Shown piece after piece: positions 1 to 10,504 of a DNA stretch of 64,000 bases. The DNA is from Echinometra lucunter (Eukaryota; Echinodermata; Echinoidea; Camarodonta; Echinometridae). The stretch is from assembly GCA_029962745.1 (NCBI GenBank), contig CM057171.1:6085494-6149493 (forward strand). The letters are read 5' to 3'. The notes below the pieces were generated by a model. The model was not told where the DNA came from. It did not search any database and saw nothing but the letters and a program-made list of their open reading frames with translations. How positions within the stretch are numbered: position 1 is the stretch's first letter; each line of letters begins with the position of its first letter. The translations under genes were made by a program, and so were the position numbers.

Positions 1-321
1 GGCTGAAACTCATTGCTCATTTGAGATGATCAGCTGGTTTCACTACGGGCGACTGCTGATAACCATTATAATAGCAATATTAACCTTTCGGTGGCGATGG
101 GTCATACACAGAGTGAAAAGGGCTATAGTACTTCATCGTATAATGATGATCATTGATATCGTCTGAAACATTCCAAACTGCAGACTAGTAAAAATCTGGA
201 ATATTTGTTGTTGTCTGATGTTTGTTTTGTTTTATTGGGAATAGGGTGGTGATCGGACAGACTCGATCACCATCATACTCAGTGGGGGAAAGACGGAAAG
301 GGTGATATCCAGCCGGTGCCT

Positions 322-377
322 CCCCCCCCCCTTCCCCCCCCCCCCTTCCCCCCCCCCCTTCCCCCCCCCCCCCCCCG
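322..377. repeat. Interrupted poly-C tract
   Basis: Four runs of about 10-16 C are separated by TT. The matching place in copy B (about 10832-10851) has a single shorter C run, so length is unstable between copies or unreliable in the assembly. Confidence 0.9.
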
Positions 378-1849
378 CCCTGCGGCTTTTGAAACCTGAG
401 TGGTGCAACGTATAGCAAACAGCTCCACAACCCCCTTTTTTCTTGAGTATGTGACAAAGAGCTGGATGTCAGAAACTTTTGTGAAATTGTACCCCTTCCT
501 ATAGTTCATGGTTAAAAAAAAACACAGACAGAACAAGATACGCAATTTAAGGGTCAACAACAAACAGCAACAACTACACAACTACGTCAAACAACGTGAC
601 ACTAACCTAGAGATGTGTGAGGACTTAAGTAGACTTTATGAAAAAACAAGAAACGTGTGTTGAGTACTTATGTTTACATCGGTGCTTTCATATGAGTACC
701 GCAGTAAATAGTCCTCACAATAAAGACAGCCTCACCTCAATGCAAAACGCCCCTTTTTAGCCAGGTGTGAGCGTTACATAAATTGATTGACAGATGTGAT
801 ATTCACACCCGGTAAACAAACCAGATTTGATGAGCATGATACTGAACAAGTATCATCCTTCATATTCTCTCTTCCTTTATAACCACGGGTAATAAGCAGC
901 AGTCATAATAAGCCGATAACTTCGGAGAACGATACCGACACAATACATGGAATTAGGGAGTATAATTACGAAGCGTACGGAAAAATGGAGAATGAGGACA
1001 TTACTTACAGAAAATAAGGGTTGGAGATCTGTATATAGGGAACGATTAGCATGCGACGGGAAATCGGAGATGAGGGGTGGCAGAGGCCGCGGAAGCGGGG
1101 GTAGGACTGCAAATGATTTTTTTTTTTTTAATGGAAAACAAAAAAGAACAGGAAAAGGGGAAAAAAAGGGGGAATGAGGAATGAAAAATATATATTGAAA
1201 ACTTAATATTTGATTGCTAAACCATAAAAACCAAGGGCTTCATGGGGCTCCGTCCCTTAGACATCGCCTGTTTGGTATCAGCACTCTCCAAAAAAAAAAA
1301 AAAAAAAAAAAAAAAGTCAGCAGCCCCTGGGGTGATGCAGAGTTTTTAATAATGGGACGACAGGTCTGAAAAGAAAACAAAACACGAACACGAACACGAA
1401 CACATGCAAAACATGCCCTTATGCTTGTTCCTACTCGGGCAGTTTCTGTCAGCGTCATCACTGGTCATATAGTAATAACTTATTATGTTTTCTAGGGTGG
1501 GCTTATTTTCAAAGTTGATATTCTTATATTAGAAACTGTAAAACTTTATCACAAGATTTTTTTTTTTTTTTTTTTTTTTTTCGGGGGGGGGGGTTCTCTC
1601 GGTGGGACAGTTCATTAAACAAAATAGAAGTCTATATATTAGGCTTTCAATAAGAGGGTGTTTTTAGACCTTTCTATATCAAACCAGAAACACACCTTGG
1701 CCCTATTCCAGTGACCCCTACTTCAAAAGAGTTCAAAATTGATCTGAATTGATCGCAGTGCCCATCAACGGCAAGTATGTAGCCTGTGAAAATAGATACG
1801 AGTTACGACTGAGGAAGGAACTTGCAATCGATTTGATCAATTACAAGCA

Positions 1850-2105
1850 TTTCCAAATCTCCAAATCTCCAAATCGCCAAATTTTATTGTCCGAAAGGAA
1901 ATTCTTTTTTGCCCAATTGATCGTGGGCCCGGCAGCCAATGGTAGCGCCAGATCGACGTTGCTCTATCCCTTTCAATTCTTGACCGCCAAAGAAGGTATA
2001 GCAGCAACTCCCATCTTTTAACGTCCTTTCGGTATGACGCGGCCGGGGTTGAACCTACGACCTCCCGATTGTGAGGCGGACGCTTCACCTACTGAGCCAA
2101 CACAA
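1850..2105 (-). mobile_element. tRNA-derived SINE (copy A)
   Basis: Read on the minus strand, 2105 to about 2034 is a tRNA-like head with an A-box-like GGCTCAGTAGG, a B-box-like GGTTCAA and a valine-type CAC anticodon position. An unrelated body follows, and the element closes with short GATTTGGA-type repeats near 1850-1880. A tRNA head, a body and a simple tail is the standard SINE layout. The head has one-base defects relative to copies B and C, and no well-paired acceptor stem is evident, so it is not a functional tRNA gene. Confidence 0.7.
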
Positions 2106-2545
2106 TCTGTTGATTTGCATTTTCAAGCCCAGGTCCAAAAATCCATTCTAAATTTACAATGTAGATGAAAATTTCAACTGACCAGTAAGCTTAACTTCGT
2201 TGTTCTTCTTTGGAATTAACAGAAGAGTGAAGACCTTGGCCTAACCAGCGTCCACTCTTCGAAACTTGAGGTTGGTAGCCTATAACGATCGCAAGTCCAC
2301 CTGAAAGGAGATTCTTAACTCTGCGATTGATCGGAAAACTTGCGATCCGATCGATATGGATCAATCGCAACTGCTCGTCTGACGGGCCCATAAACTCATT
2401 CCGTACCCATCTGCTGGGCAAGAGCGACCCTGAGCACGCTTGGTGCGTTAAACGGGCACTTGCCTCCGCCCGCATCTCAACCACATATACTGTGCCATAA
2501 TAAGTAAAGATTATTTCATTTCATTTCATTTCATTTCATTTCATT
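2106..2545 (+). mobile_element. Retroelement fragment ending in CATTT repeats (copy A)
   Basis: About 440 bp ends in tandem CATTT units at 2515-2545, a common 3' tail form of non-LTR retroelements. It abuts the SINE head-on. A minus-strand open frame of 97 codons crosses it, but the frame resembles no known protein and is repeated with the element. Family not identified. Confidence 0.45.
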
Positions 2546-3661
2546 TTTCCATTTCAACTCAGATATAACATACATAATTTTCAACTCAAAATAACATATA
2601 TGGTTGTATAACATACAATTGTATATGCAAAATAATTACATAATCATAACAAGAATAATTGTCAAAGTGAAATTTACAATTAAGTATAATGATGTGTAAG
2701 TCTCGGACTTTTTGTTATACCCACCCCTCCCCTCCTTCTTTCGCGACCCCGGGCCGAAAAAAATCTCTATTTGTCAATCTGTAAGGGTCTGTAGGACATG
2801 AATGGATGGGGGGGGGGGGGGGTGGTACTTTGTGGTCTTATTAATTCAGGAAGACAACACTAATTTAGAATTGTCACAAAATGGTCCATGCTGTCATGTA
2901 CAGACGAAAATATGTTGTCAATAAATCTGATAAAGGTCAAACTTTTCAAACAAAATAACAGAAAAAAAAACAAGAAAGTACGCGTTTGTAGAAAAATGCA
3001 CGCCCTTTCCTGATGACCATGGCATTTCACGCCCTTTAATTTTGCCGGCGCAAGTCATGTACATTGTAGCCTCTGTTATTATTCCCAGACTGTCGGATAT
3101 CTGCATCCGTCTTGTAGCCAGTATCAAGTGTACAAGGTTGGTGATAAAAAAATAATAATAAATGCAATTTACCGGACAACGGAAAGGATAAATTATCTGT
3201 ATAAACTGTGCGGGTCATTCTAAAGTGAGAGGTGATATGGAGTTTCCTAATTTCCATGAACGAGTAGAATTCGGTAAAATTAAGAGTTAAAATGGCGCGA
3301 TGTGTCACTTTTCTTGATTGGGGTATATTTAAGGTATGATATAGTTCACTTCGTTCCATCATAGTTGTAGATACATCTTCATTCAGATGAAGTATACATG
3401 AATCGCTCCTTAAATTCCTTAAACGAGTTAATTAAAAAATTGGAGCGAACACTTCGTCATAACCATAATAAACCCGTTTGCTTCAGCTGGCTCGTGTAGC
3501 CTAAGGAAACTATACCTCGCCAGTACATAACACCCATGGTTCCAATACCATGCGCAAAGGATTTCAGACAAGGAAGAACCATGTGTGAAATTGCTGCACC
3601 ATGCGTGGCAACAAGGTAGAAAAAAATGTATTGGAGTATATATTCCTAACAATAATGATAA

Positions 3662-4161
3662 NNNNNNNNNNNNNNNNNNNNNNNNNNNNNNNNNNNNNNN
3701 NNNNNNNNNNNNNNNNNNNNNNNNNNNNNNNNNNNNNNNNNNNNNNNNNNNNNNNNNNNNNNNNNNNNNNNNNNNNNNNNNNNNNNNNNNNNNNNNNNNN
3801 NNNNNNNNNNNNNNNNNNNNNNNNNNNNNNNNNNNNNNNNNNNNNNNNNNNNNNNNNNNNNNNNNNNNNNNNNNNNNNNNNNNNNNNNNNNNNNNNNNNN
3901 NNNNNNNNNNNNNNNNNNNNNNNNNNNNNNNNNNNNNNNNNNNNNNNNNNNNNNNNNNNNNNNNNNNNNNNNNNNNNNNNNNNNNNNNNNNNNNNNNNNN
4001 NNNNNNNNNNNNNNNNNNNNNNNNNNNNNNNNNNNNNNNNNNNNNNNNNNNNNNNNNNNNNNNNNNNNNNNNNNNNNNNNNNNNNNNNNNNNNNNNNNNN
4101 NNNNNNNNNNNNNNNNNNNNNNNNNNNNNNNNNNNNNNNNNNNNNNNNNNNNNNNNNNNNN
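3662..4161. other. Assembly gap (500 N)
   Basis: Exactly 500 N, which suggests a placeholder length. The left side is copy A cut in mid-element; the right side is unique sequence leading to the GTPase gene. Confidence 1.
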
Positions 4162-4789
4162 AATAAATATAAATAAATTCAACAAGTAATTTCGGGAAAA
4201 GAAAAATACTTGTGGTTAGCGGACGAAATTCTAAATTTGCCAAAGAAACTCCTAAAATAGACTATTTTTATTTATCAAATATCCACCTCCAAAAGAATGA
4301 ATGCTTTTCGAAACATTCATATACTTTAAATAATAATCAAATATCGTCGAATGTAGAGGTGTGTAGAATAGGCTCACGGATTATACTTTTACTTATTCAC
4401 AGCAACAGTGTGCTCCACAAGCGATTCCCCGTACTTCTTGCTTCTAAAGCAGCCCGTTTCTTCGAACTTAATCCTTCGTTCTTTTACACACTGGAGGCCA
4501 GTCATTCCAGTGCAGATGCATAAACGTTTAGTAATCGCCTGTTCCTTCGATACCGCTATCATGTTTTAAGAATTATTGGTTTCCTAGATATAAGGCCTGA
4601 AAAAGAAGCGTGCAATGGAAAGTAGAAATCACTTCTGTTTTACCGAAATTAAAGATAATATAGTTATTTCAAATTGCAAAAAAAAAAAGAATATCCATCA
4701 TATTCGTAAAGTGCTATGCAGGCATACAAGATGAACAAAATCATAGTCTGAACAATTCTCTTGAGTCATGCCGCCAAAATGGCCGTCGA
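4162..4789. other. 3' flank of the GTPase gene, nothing recognised
   Basis: AT-rich sequence between the gap and the minus-strand GTPase stop codon, possibly including its 3' UTR. No repeat structure or coding signal was recognised. Confidence 0.5.
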
Positions 4790-5353
4790 TTATGTTGAGA
4801 AAAATCTAGTCCTTGTAAACCGTTGAATGAGAATCAGCTTATTCACAGCCTTTCTCATGTTGGCTGATTGTTTCTTCGCCGAGTTCGTCGTACCAGATCG
4901 TGTCGAATCGTCGTCACGGTCGTGAGTGTTCGGTGTTGATGGCGGCGGCGACACAGCTGGGCGAGACCATTCGAGACTGGGCGTTCTGAGGGACGTGCGC
5001 GCTTTGCCCTTGCGCTTCAATTGCCTGCTCCGATTCCACTCCCGAAACAAGTTTTCAAACACGTCCGCCACGTCCCAAATCTGATGGCCGTCCTTTGCGG
5101 AGACTTCGAAGAACGGCAGCCCGAGCTCGTCGCCGAGTTCGACGCCTTCGAGATGCGATACCATGCGGTCCTCGTTGTCGAGATCGTTCTTGTTGCCTAC
5201 GAGCACGCCGGGAATTTGCGAAGTTTGAAGGACGTTTTCGATGGACCGCTTGCAGTTGACGATGGTTTCGAAGCTATTGCGATCTGTGATGGAGTAGACA
5301 AAGAGAAAGGCATCGCCCCAGATGGCGTAACGGCTACGATGACCGAGATAGTC
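4790..5353 (-). CDS. GTPase exon 4 (G4, G5 and C-terminal tail)
   Basis: The terminal exon encodes residues 100-286 and the stop. It starts DYLGHRSRYAIWG and holds GNKNDL and SAK. It is markedly more GC-rich and CpG-rich than the surrounding introns. Confidence 0.9.
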   Translation of the reverse strand, partial: DYLGHRSRYAIWGDAFLFVYSITDRNSFETIVNCKRSIENVLQTSQIPGVLVGNKNDLDNEDRMVSHLEGVELGDELGLPFFEVSAKDGHQIWDVADVFENLFREWNRSRQLKRKGKARTSLRTPSLEWSRPAVSPPPSTPNTHDRDDDSTRSGTTNSAKKQSANMRKAVNKLILIQRFTRTRFFST

Positions 5354-7422
5354 CTAGAGATTGAGAGACAGAGAGAAGGAAATTTGTCAGTTTTCTTTTA
5401 AATCAAAATAATCTCAGATACGGGATGGAGACCACGAAAAGAAGAGGACGGGAGGGAGAGAGAGGGGGGGCATAGGCCAAGATGTAATAGAAAGTCCAAT
5501 GGGGTAAAATGAATATGACAGTTTTGACGAAATAAGGATGCGAGACAATTTAGAGGAAGGAAAGAGAGAGTGGTGGAGGAGGTGAAAGAAGAGGAGGATG
5601 GGAGGAACTCAGGGAGAGGAGGGAGTACAAAGAAAGTCAGAGCTACAGATCAATAAAAGACTAATACACAAAAAATAACTTTTGATTGATACTGTGCAAA
5701 TTGATGTGCTTTCTTCAGTTTCATTTGCATTACTCGATTTGAACCCCTTCCATTATGAAATAATATACATACTGCATACCTGACCAGCAGTGTCTTGTAT
5801 CTCCATAATAACATCCTTACTGTCTACTCGGGTTTGGTGGCGACACAAGTATTCTATTTTGGGAGTAGAATGAATAGACACAACATGACAAAACGTTAGT
5901 TTACAACATTGTAGCGAGAGTTTATGTGCAATAATAGAAAGTTTGCACTTCTTTATAGAATAATATTTCATCTTATAATATTACAAGAAAAAAATATCAA
6001 CAAAAGACTAAAATGGAGAAATGTCAAGCATGTGAACCCCATGATCGTCTTTTGCCGAATGTGCGTTTTGATACCCTAGTAATTCATACTGACATTAAAA
6101 AGACTTTAAAAAATAAACATCCATGAACATCTTCATTATTTATTTATTTTTAAAGTAAACAACCATGCACACGTTGGTATCAATATGCATATAGCACATC
6201 AATTTATTTGATATGCGATAAAACAGCAATGTAGATCAAATGCCTTGCTTAAGGGCATAAGTGCCGTGCCGGGAATCGAACCCCGACTTTCGCGTCTCCA
6301 GTCAAGCGCCTTAAACCACTCGACTCCGGCACATCATGACCTGGGGAGCGTTTCATGAAGAGTTTTGTCAGTGATTTTCACCGACAACTGTTAAAAGCTA
6401 CTGAAAATCCTTGCATCTGATTGGCTAAAAGCAAATTAGTCAGTGAAAATCACCGACAAGACTCTTTATGAAATGCTCCCCAGGTGACGATCGCTATCAC
6501 AATTATTATCGATATCGTTTTCATCACAATAATCATCGATATCGTTTTCATCACAATAATCGTCCTCCTCCTCCTCCTCCTCATCATCATCATCGTTAAC
6601 ATTATCTTACCCAGTGTTGGATCGTAATCGCCAATAAATCTTCGTGTTGTGTAGCGCACCGTTAAGGCTGCGGAGAAAAAAAGAACACAATAAGAAATTA
6701 AATTGGGTTATGTCAAACCTGGCGTAGCCAGGATGTTACGGTTTGGGGGTAAAATGAAAAGTGTATGATTTCACCCCCCCCCCCCCCCCTCTAAATGTTC
6801 TAAAACGCAATGCTTGTCTGTCATTATTTTTTGTTTGCACTCAAGAAAACCTTTATGATGTGTGCAGGGAAATGAGTCATATTTCACTGTGTTGATTCCA
6901 GTTTGCACATACACGGGGGGGGGGGGGGGGGTTACAAATGATTTGGAAAATAAATTGCAGAGGGGTTTGATGATGGGAATACATAACAGAGTATCCTTTC
7001 TCTAAAACGTTTCGCTAACATGTCTGATTTATATTCGATCTATATAAGGAAGCATGCTTCCTTAAACAGTTAAAGGGTTAACTCCCTTTCACCCATGGTC
7101 TTAGAGGCGGGAGGGGTAGAAGTGGGCTCACGGGAAACAAATAAGACCCCCCCCCCCCCAAAAAAAAAAGCAACAACAACAACAACAACAAACAAACAAG
7201 CACAAAAACAAACAAACAAACAAACAAAAACAAATAGAAAAAAAAACACGCCTTACCTGTTTTACCAACACCCGGTACACCTAAGAGAACTACGCGGAAA
7301 GTGAGTCCGTCGGGTCTCGGGCTCGTCTTCTTCGAATTCGATGGTGACAACGAATCGGCGAACTCAGGCGTATGGTAACCAGCGATGACCGTGGACGCTC
7401 GTCTACGTCTTGGAGTAGTCAT
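4790..7422 (-). CDS. RERG-like Ras-family small GTPase (4 coding exons)
   Basis: Joining 7257-7422, 6611-6667, 5780-5853 and 4790-5353 on the minus strand gives one open frame of 286 aa; all three introns are GT-AG and the phases agree. The G domain follows an N-terminal extension of about 40 residues: G1 GVPGVGKT (48-55), FIGDYDPTLE (66-75) with switch I Thr73, G3 DTAGQ (95-99), G4 NKND (153-156), G5 SAK (184-186). The FIGDYDPTLE and LFVYSITDRNSF stretches resemble RERG and RASL11 proteins, which signal at membranes or in the cytosol in ways less well defined than Ras. The tail is basic then Ser/Thr-rich, ends in RFFST and has no CAAX box, as in RERG; MRKAVNKL near the end recalls the RERG C-terminus. 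Proline sits where Ras has Gly12. The start codon is the only upstream in-frame ATG seen. RASL11/12 is the main alternative assignment. Confidence 0.88.
5780..5853 (-). CDS. GTPase exon 3 (switch I/II linker and DTAGQ)
   Basis: A 74-nt exon encoding residues 75-99 and ending exactly after the Gln of DTAGQ (the Ras Gln61 equivalent). Acceptor AAATAG and donor GTATGC on the minus strand. Confidence 0.88.
6261..6332 (-). mobile_element. tRNA-like SINE head in GTPase intron 2
   Basis: On the minus strand the sequence starts GTGCCGG, has an AGTCGAGTGG A-box region and a perfect GGTTCGATTCC B box, and ends CCGGCAC. The anticodon stem does not pair, and sequence typical of tRNA-derived SINEs (ATGCCCTTAAGCAAGG) follows, so this is a SINE or tRNA pseudogene rather than a working tRNA. 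Confidence 0.65.
6340..6484. mobile_element. Foldback MITE in GTPase intron 2
   Basis: The ends CCTGGGGAGCGTTTCATGA and TCATAAAGAG-type sequence pair as near-perfect inverted arms of about 45 bp around a short spacer. The GGGGAGC...GCTCCCC family is widespread in marine animal genomes. No coding capacity. Confidence 0.75.
6485..6600. repeat. Trinucleotide and hexamer repeats next to GTPase exon 2
   Basis: A repeated ATCGATATCGTTTTCATCAC unit is followed by CTC and ATC triplets (about 6560-6595), close to the exon 2 donor. Confidence 0.7.
6611..6667 (-). CDS. GTPase exon 2 (switch I)
   Basis: A 57-nt exon encoding residues 56-74 and one base of codon 75 (ALTVRYTTRRFIGDYDPTL). Acceptor CCGCAG and donor GTAAGA on the minus strand. 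It is too short and phase-shifted to appear as an independent gene. Confidence 0.88.
6774..6930. repeat. Poly-C and poly-G tracts in GTPase intron 1
   Basis: A run of about 17 C (6774-6790) and one of about 15 G (6916-6930). A further C/A tract with CAA and CAAA repeats fills 7150-7240, just before exon 1. Confidence 0.9.
7257..7422 (-). CDS. GTPase exon 1 (N-terminus and P-loop)
   Basis: Encodes residues 1-55 plus one base. It begins with the basic MTTPRRRRAS segment and ends just after GVGKT. The donor is CAG|GTAAGG on the minus strand. Confidence 0.88.
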
Positions 7423-10400
7423 TGCGATGATGGTTGTTACGGGGGTGAATACCGAGAAACTTGTCGACGTTAATTGGTTATGAAGTTCTCATGAAAACAC
7501 CGTTATTTGCGGCAGATGCAAGGGGCCTTTGCATAGACCTATACTTCTTTTCTATGATCCTTCTTCTCTGGAAAAAAATGCGACAAACCTTTATTCGTCT
7601 CCTACCAACAGGTGCAGATAATTCGTCCAAATCTGAACCGGAGCAGCACTTTCAATAATCAAACGAAATTTGAAGCGAGCATTCGAATGCTACGGCAGTC
7701 ATGGTAATAACGATCACATACTCAATCGCTTCTTAAAATGTATATGTCCACACCAATAAACGCAATCACTCATTCGGTTGCTGGTTATGATCAATCATAA
7801 TATCTTTGTTTGGTGTTTTGACAATGAAAACTGATATCCGCAGTTGTCGAGAATAAAGTTCAAGTGTTTGGTTAGATAGCTGCTCCACAAACAAAAACAG
7901 TCTGCAAGTAGGTCCCGTTATGAAGAACTATTTGTGCTGCTGCTCGCTAGCTGACAACGCAGTAAACCCAATCGCGATAGAAACTCTCATAACATGCATA
8001 GCTTGTTGTCACTGAAATATATACCGACATGTTGTCGTGTTTTGTCGTAAGCGAAGACTTTAAAATATGGCACCCGCATCCATAAATAATGTTTTTCAGC
8101 TTTATTTTTTACTTCTTCAGCTTGTTTGTAAGACCGGAGAAGGTCTTTTACATTAAACAATGTTTTAAAATAGTGTTGTGTTTTCCAATTCTTCTCCGTC
8201 TTTACGTAAGAAGATATGGCTTCTTGTCTATGTGGTTCGTCAATAGTAAATAATATGAGATTTTTTAAAAGAATCGTTTCTGTAGATTGGTTATCATCTC
8301 CAGTAGTGTTCAAGGTATACAAAGTTAGTCTTTACAGGGTGTCGAAAGTTCAACGGTGCCTTACGGTATCCTAATCGCATCCAACTGTCTCACAGTGTCC
8401 AGATGGTGTGTCATGATGTCCAACTACCTTGGAAGGTGGCTGTGTACTATGCTATCCTTTGGTTTCCTGGTATCCAGTGCTGCTGTTAAAGTTTTATGAG
8501 GTGTATTTTATGGATTTTCACGGGCAGTAACCTGCTTCGTTAGCATCACTTTTGGCTGATCTGCAAGAGAGAAAAAAAAAACGAAATAAAAAGAGTTTAT
8601 ATTTTATGGATATGGAAGGTCAAGAACATAACAGTGTTGCTCTAGACATGCTAGACGAAAGTTCGTACCAAGTAATAAAACAAGGAGGATCTCTTTTAAT
8701 GCACAATTAAATGGGGGGGGGGGAGCAATATAGTTGAGCAGTCTCGGGCGAGGGCGACGGAGTATGATGCAACCGTCTTCCGTCAATGTTGAATACCCCG
8801 CTAGCAGCTAGAACAAAAGCCTGGCACAGCCCTCAGTGCAGTCTGCAGTCCTTTGTAACAATGATAGAATAAGGGGTCAACACCACCCCATGTCCCCCTC
8901 ACCCACTTTTGAAAACACCGGTATACAAAAAAACAGACGGGACAATGTCCCTTACCCGTGCACTCCCTTGCCACCCTTGCTGTGCAGCATTTCAGTGTGA
9001 TAACTTTGATCAGAGTTATTGCATCAAAGTCATAAAAAGTCTTTCAAAATTAGATTGTGAAAATATGTCATTTCATAAAATCGGGCAAATTCTTATCATC
9101 AACTGCAATATCCATCTTTAATAATTATCAACTTTTGGAAGCAAAAACGGAAAGTCCGCCTATGCATAAGTAATCATGCAGACTTCCTATTACCAACGAT
9201 GTACTCCAGGTGTACAAATATCGCTACACCCTATAGTAAAGCGATTCTTTTACAGATTGAGATTATCAAAACCATTCGAAAATTTTCATCTCAATTCTGT
9301 CTGGTCAAATGCACGGTGTCCTCAGAGGAAGTGTACAGTTTCTAACCTTTAGAGGGCGTTAATACTAATAACAATAAAAGAATTATTCACAGCTGCGATT
9401 TATAACATTGAAACTGTCTGCTCATTGTTTGATATCTAAAAGTAATCAGCGACCAGCCGATATTAGATTCATTGTCAGTTATTGAGCTTACAATTTTTGG
9501 TCATTCTATTTCATATACTGGTGTACTAATGATGTCATTTGACTCATATTATAATAAAAAAATTACCGAAATTAAATAATTTTTTTTTAAACCGCGAATG
9601 TATTAAATCTATCTGTAAAGCACCAGTAGACCTTGGAAAATATTCACAACATTAACTCATACAGATTGTCTGCTGACACAAATGAAAGAACATACATGTG
9701 AGTAGTTTATAAGTAATTGTGTTCGTTTAGGTGGGTGTTTGTTTTTTGTTGTTGTTGTTTTTGTTTATTTTTCATCCCAATCATTCACATTTGAGAGGCT
9801 TGGGCATTACACCATCATTAGATGCTGTTTCTAGAAGTAAACAGTAATAAATTCATGAAACTAATTGATCATGATTGCACTTAGAAATGCCCTGATCTGA
9901 ACTACTGTTCTTGCATTTTAGACTTCAGAAACCAACATCGCTCATTTTAAACTTGCCGGTCGTCAAAAGAAATACAGGTTTGTTTGCTAACTGCTATGTG
10001 CTTGTTAACTCCCCTTATTTGCCCAAGTTGTGATCAAATAATTATCAAACAAATCTATCACCGTTCACACAAATATTACGTAAGTCTATTGGCGTGTTAT
10101 CAAATAATATGCCGCAAAGAGGTGTCCTTATAGGTTTTGGACTGTGTTTTTATGGTTATGGTCAGATATCAAGACACGACAAAAATTTCCAAATATTGAA
10201 TAATTATGTTTTTCCGATAAGCCCTTGCTACTTATATGGGCTTACGGGCAAAATTTCAAGGGGGGGTGTCCCTTGACTAAAACATCTTGCCAGATTGCTA
10301 AATATTGTAACGAAAAGAAGCCCCCAACACCCCTCTTCCACTGCGGGGATGCTCGGCACCCCTTGGGAAAAAAAGGAATTAGCATGCTGTAAGACTATCA

Positions 10401-10504
10401 GCTTCCAGGGCCATACGGGAAATGACCGTGTTATTACAATTATTATTATTATAGAGCCATGCACTCTCTGAAATAAATTTCAAAGCTGGCCCCTGAACAG
10501 TAAT
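7423..10504. other. Intergenic DNA upstream of the GTPase gene
   Basis: About 3.1 kb of AT-rich sequence, with the GTPase 5' UTR and promoter expected at its left end. A poly-G run lies near 8714. A 111-codon minus-strand frame (7987-8322) resembles nothing I know. No repeats with clear ends and no promoter motif that I can defend. Confidence 0.5.

Larger units (their letters stand above)
1..3661. repeat. Copy A of the large duplicated unit (partial)
   Basis: This stretch matches copy B at about 10505-14167 nearly base for base, with many one- or two-base indels in homopolymers. Both copies begin inside a common sequence, so the left end of A lies outside the window. It stops at a 500-N gap within a hAT-like element that continues in B. 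Contents in order are an interrupted poly-C tract, poly-A and poly-T/poly-G tracts, a minus-strand tRNA-derived SINE, a TE tail ending in CATTT repeats, and the start of the hAT-like element. No gene was recognised. Confidence 0.9.

Noticed and set aside
2191..2484. 97-codon minus-strand frame, repeated in copies B and C
   Set aside because: It lies in a retroelement fragment and repeats only because the unit repeats; no protein family seen.
3428..4243. Long frames through 3662-4161 and 28032-28531
   Set aside because: They consist almost wholly of undetermined bases.
6261..6332. Functional tRNA-Ser gene
   Set aside because: The anticodon stem is unpaired and SINE-type sequence follows.
7987..8322. 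111-codon minus-strand frame upstream of the GTPase gene
   Set aside because: It has a plausible amino-acid mix but no recognisable family, splice context or repeat support. AT-rich DNA gives such frames by chance. Transcript data would settle it.
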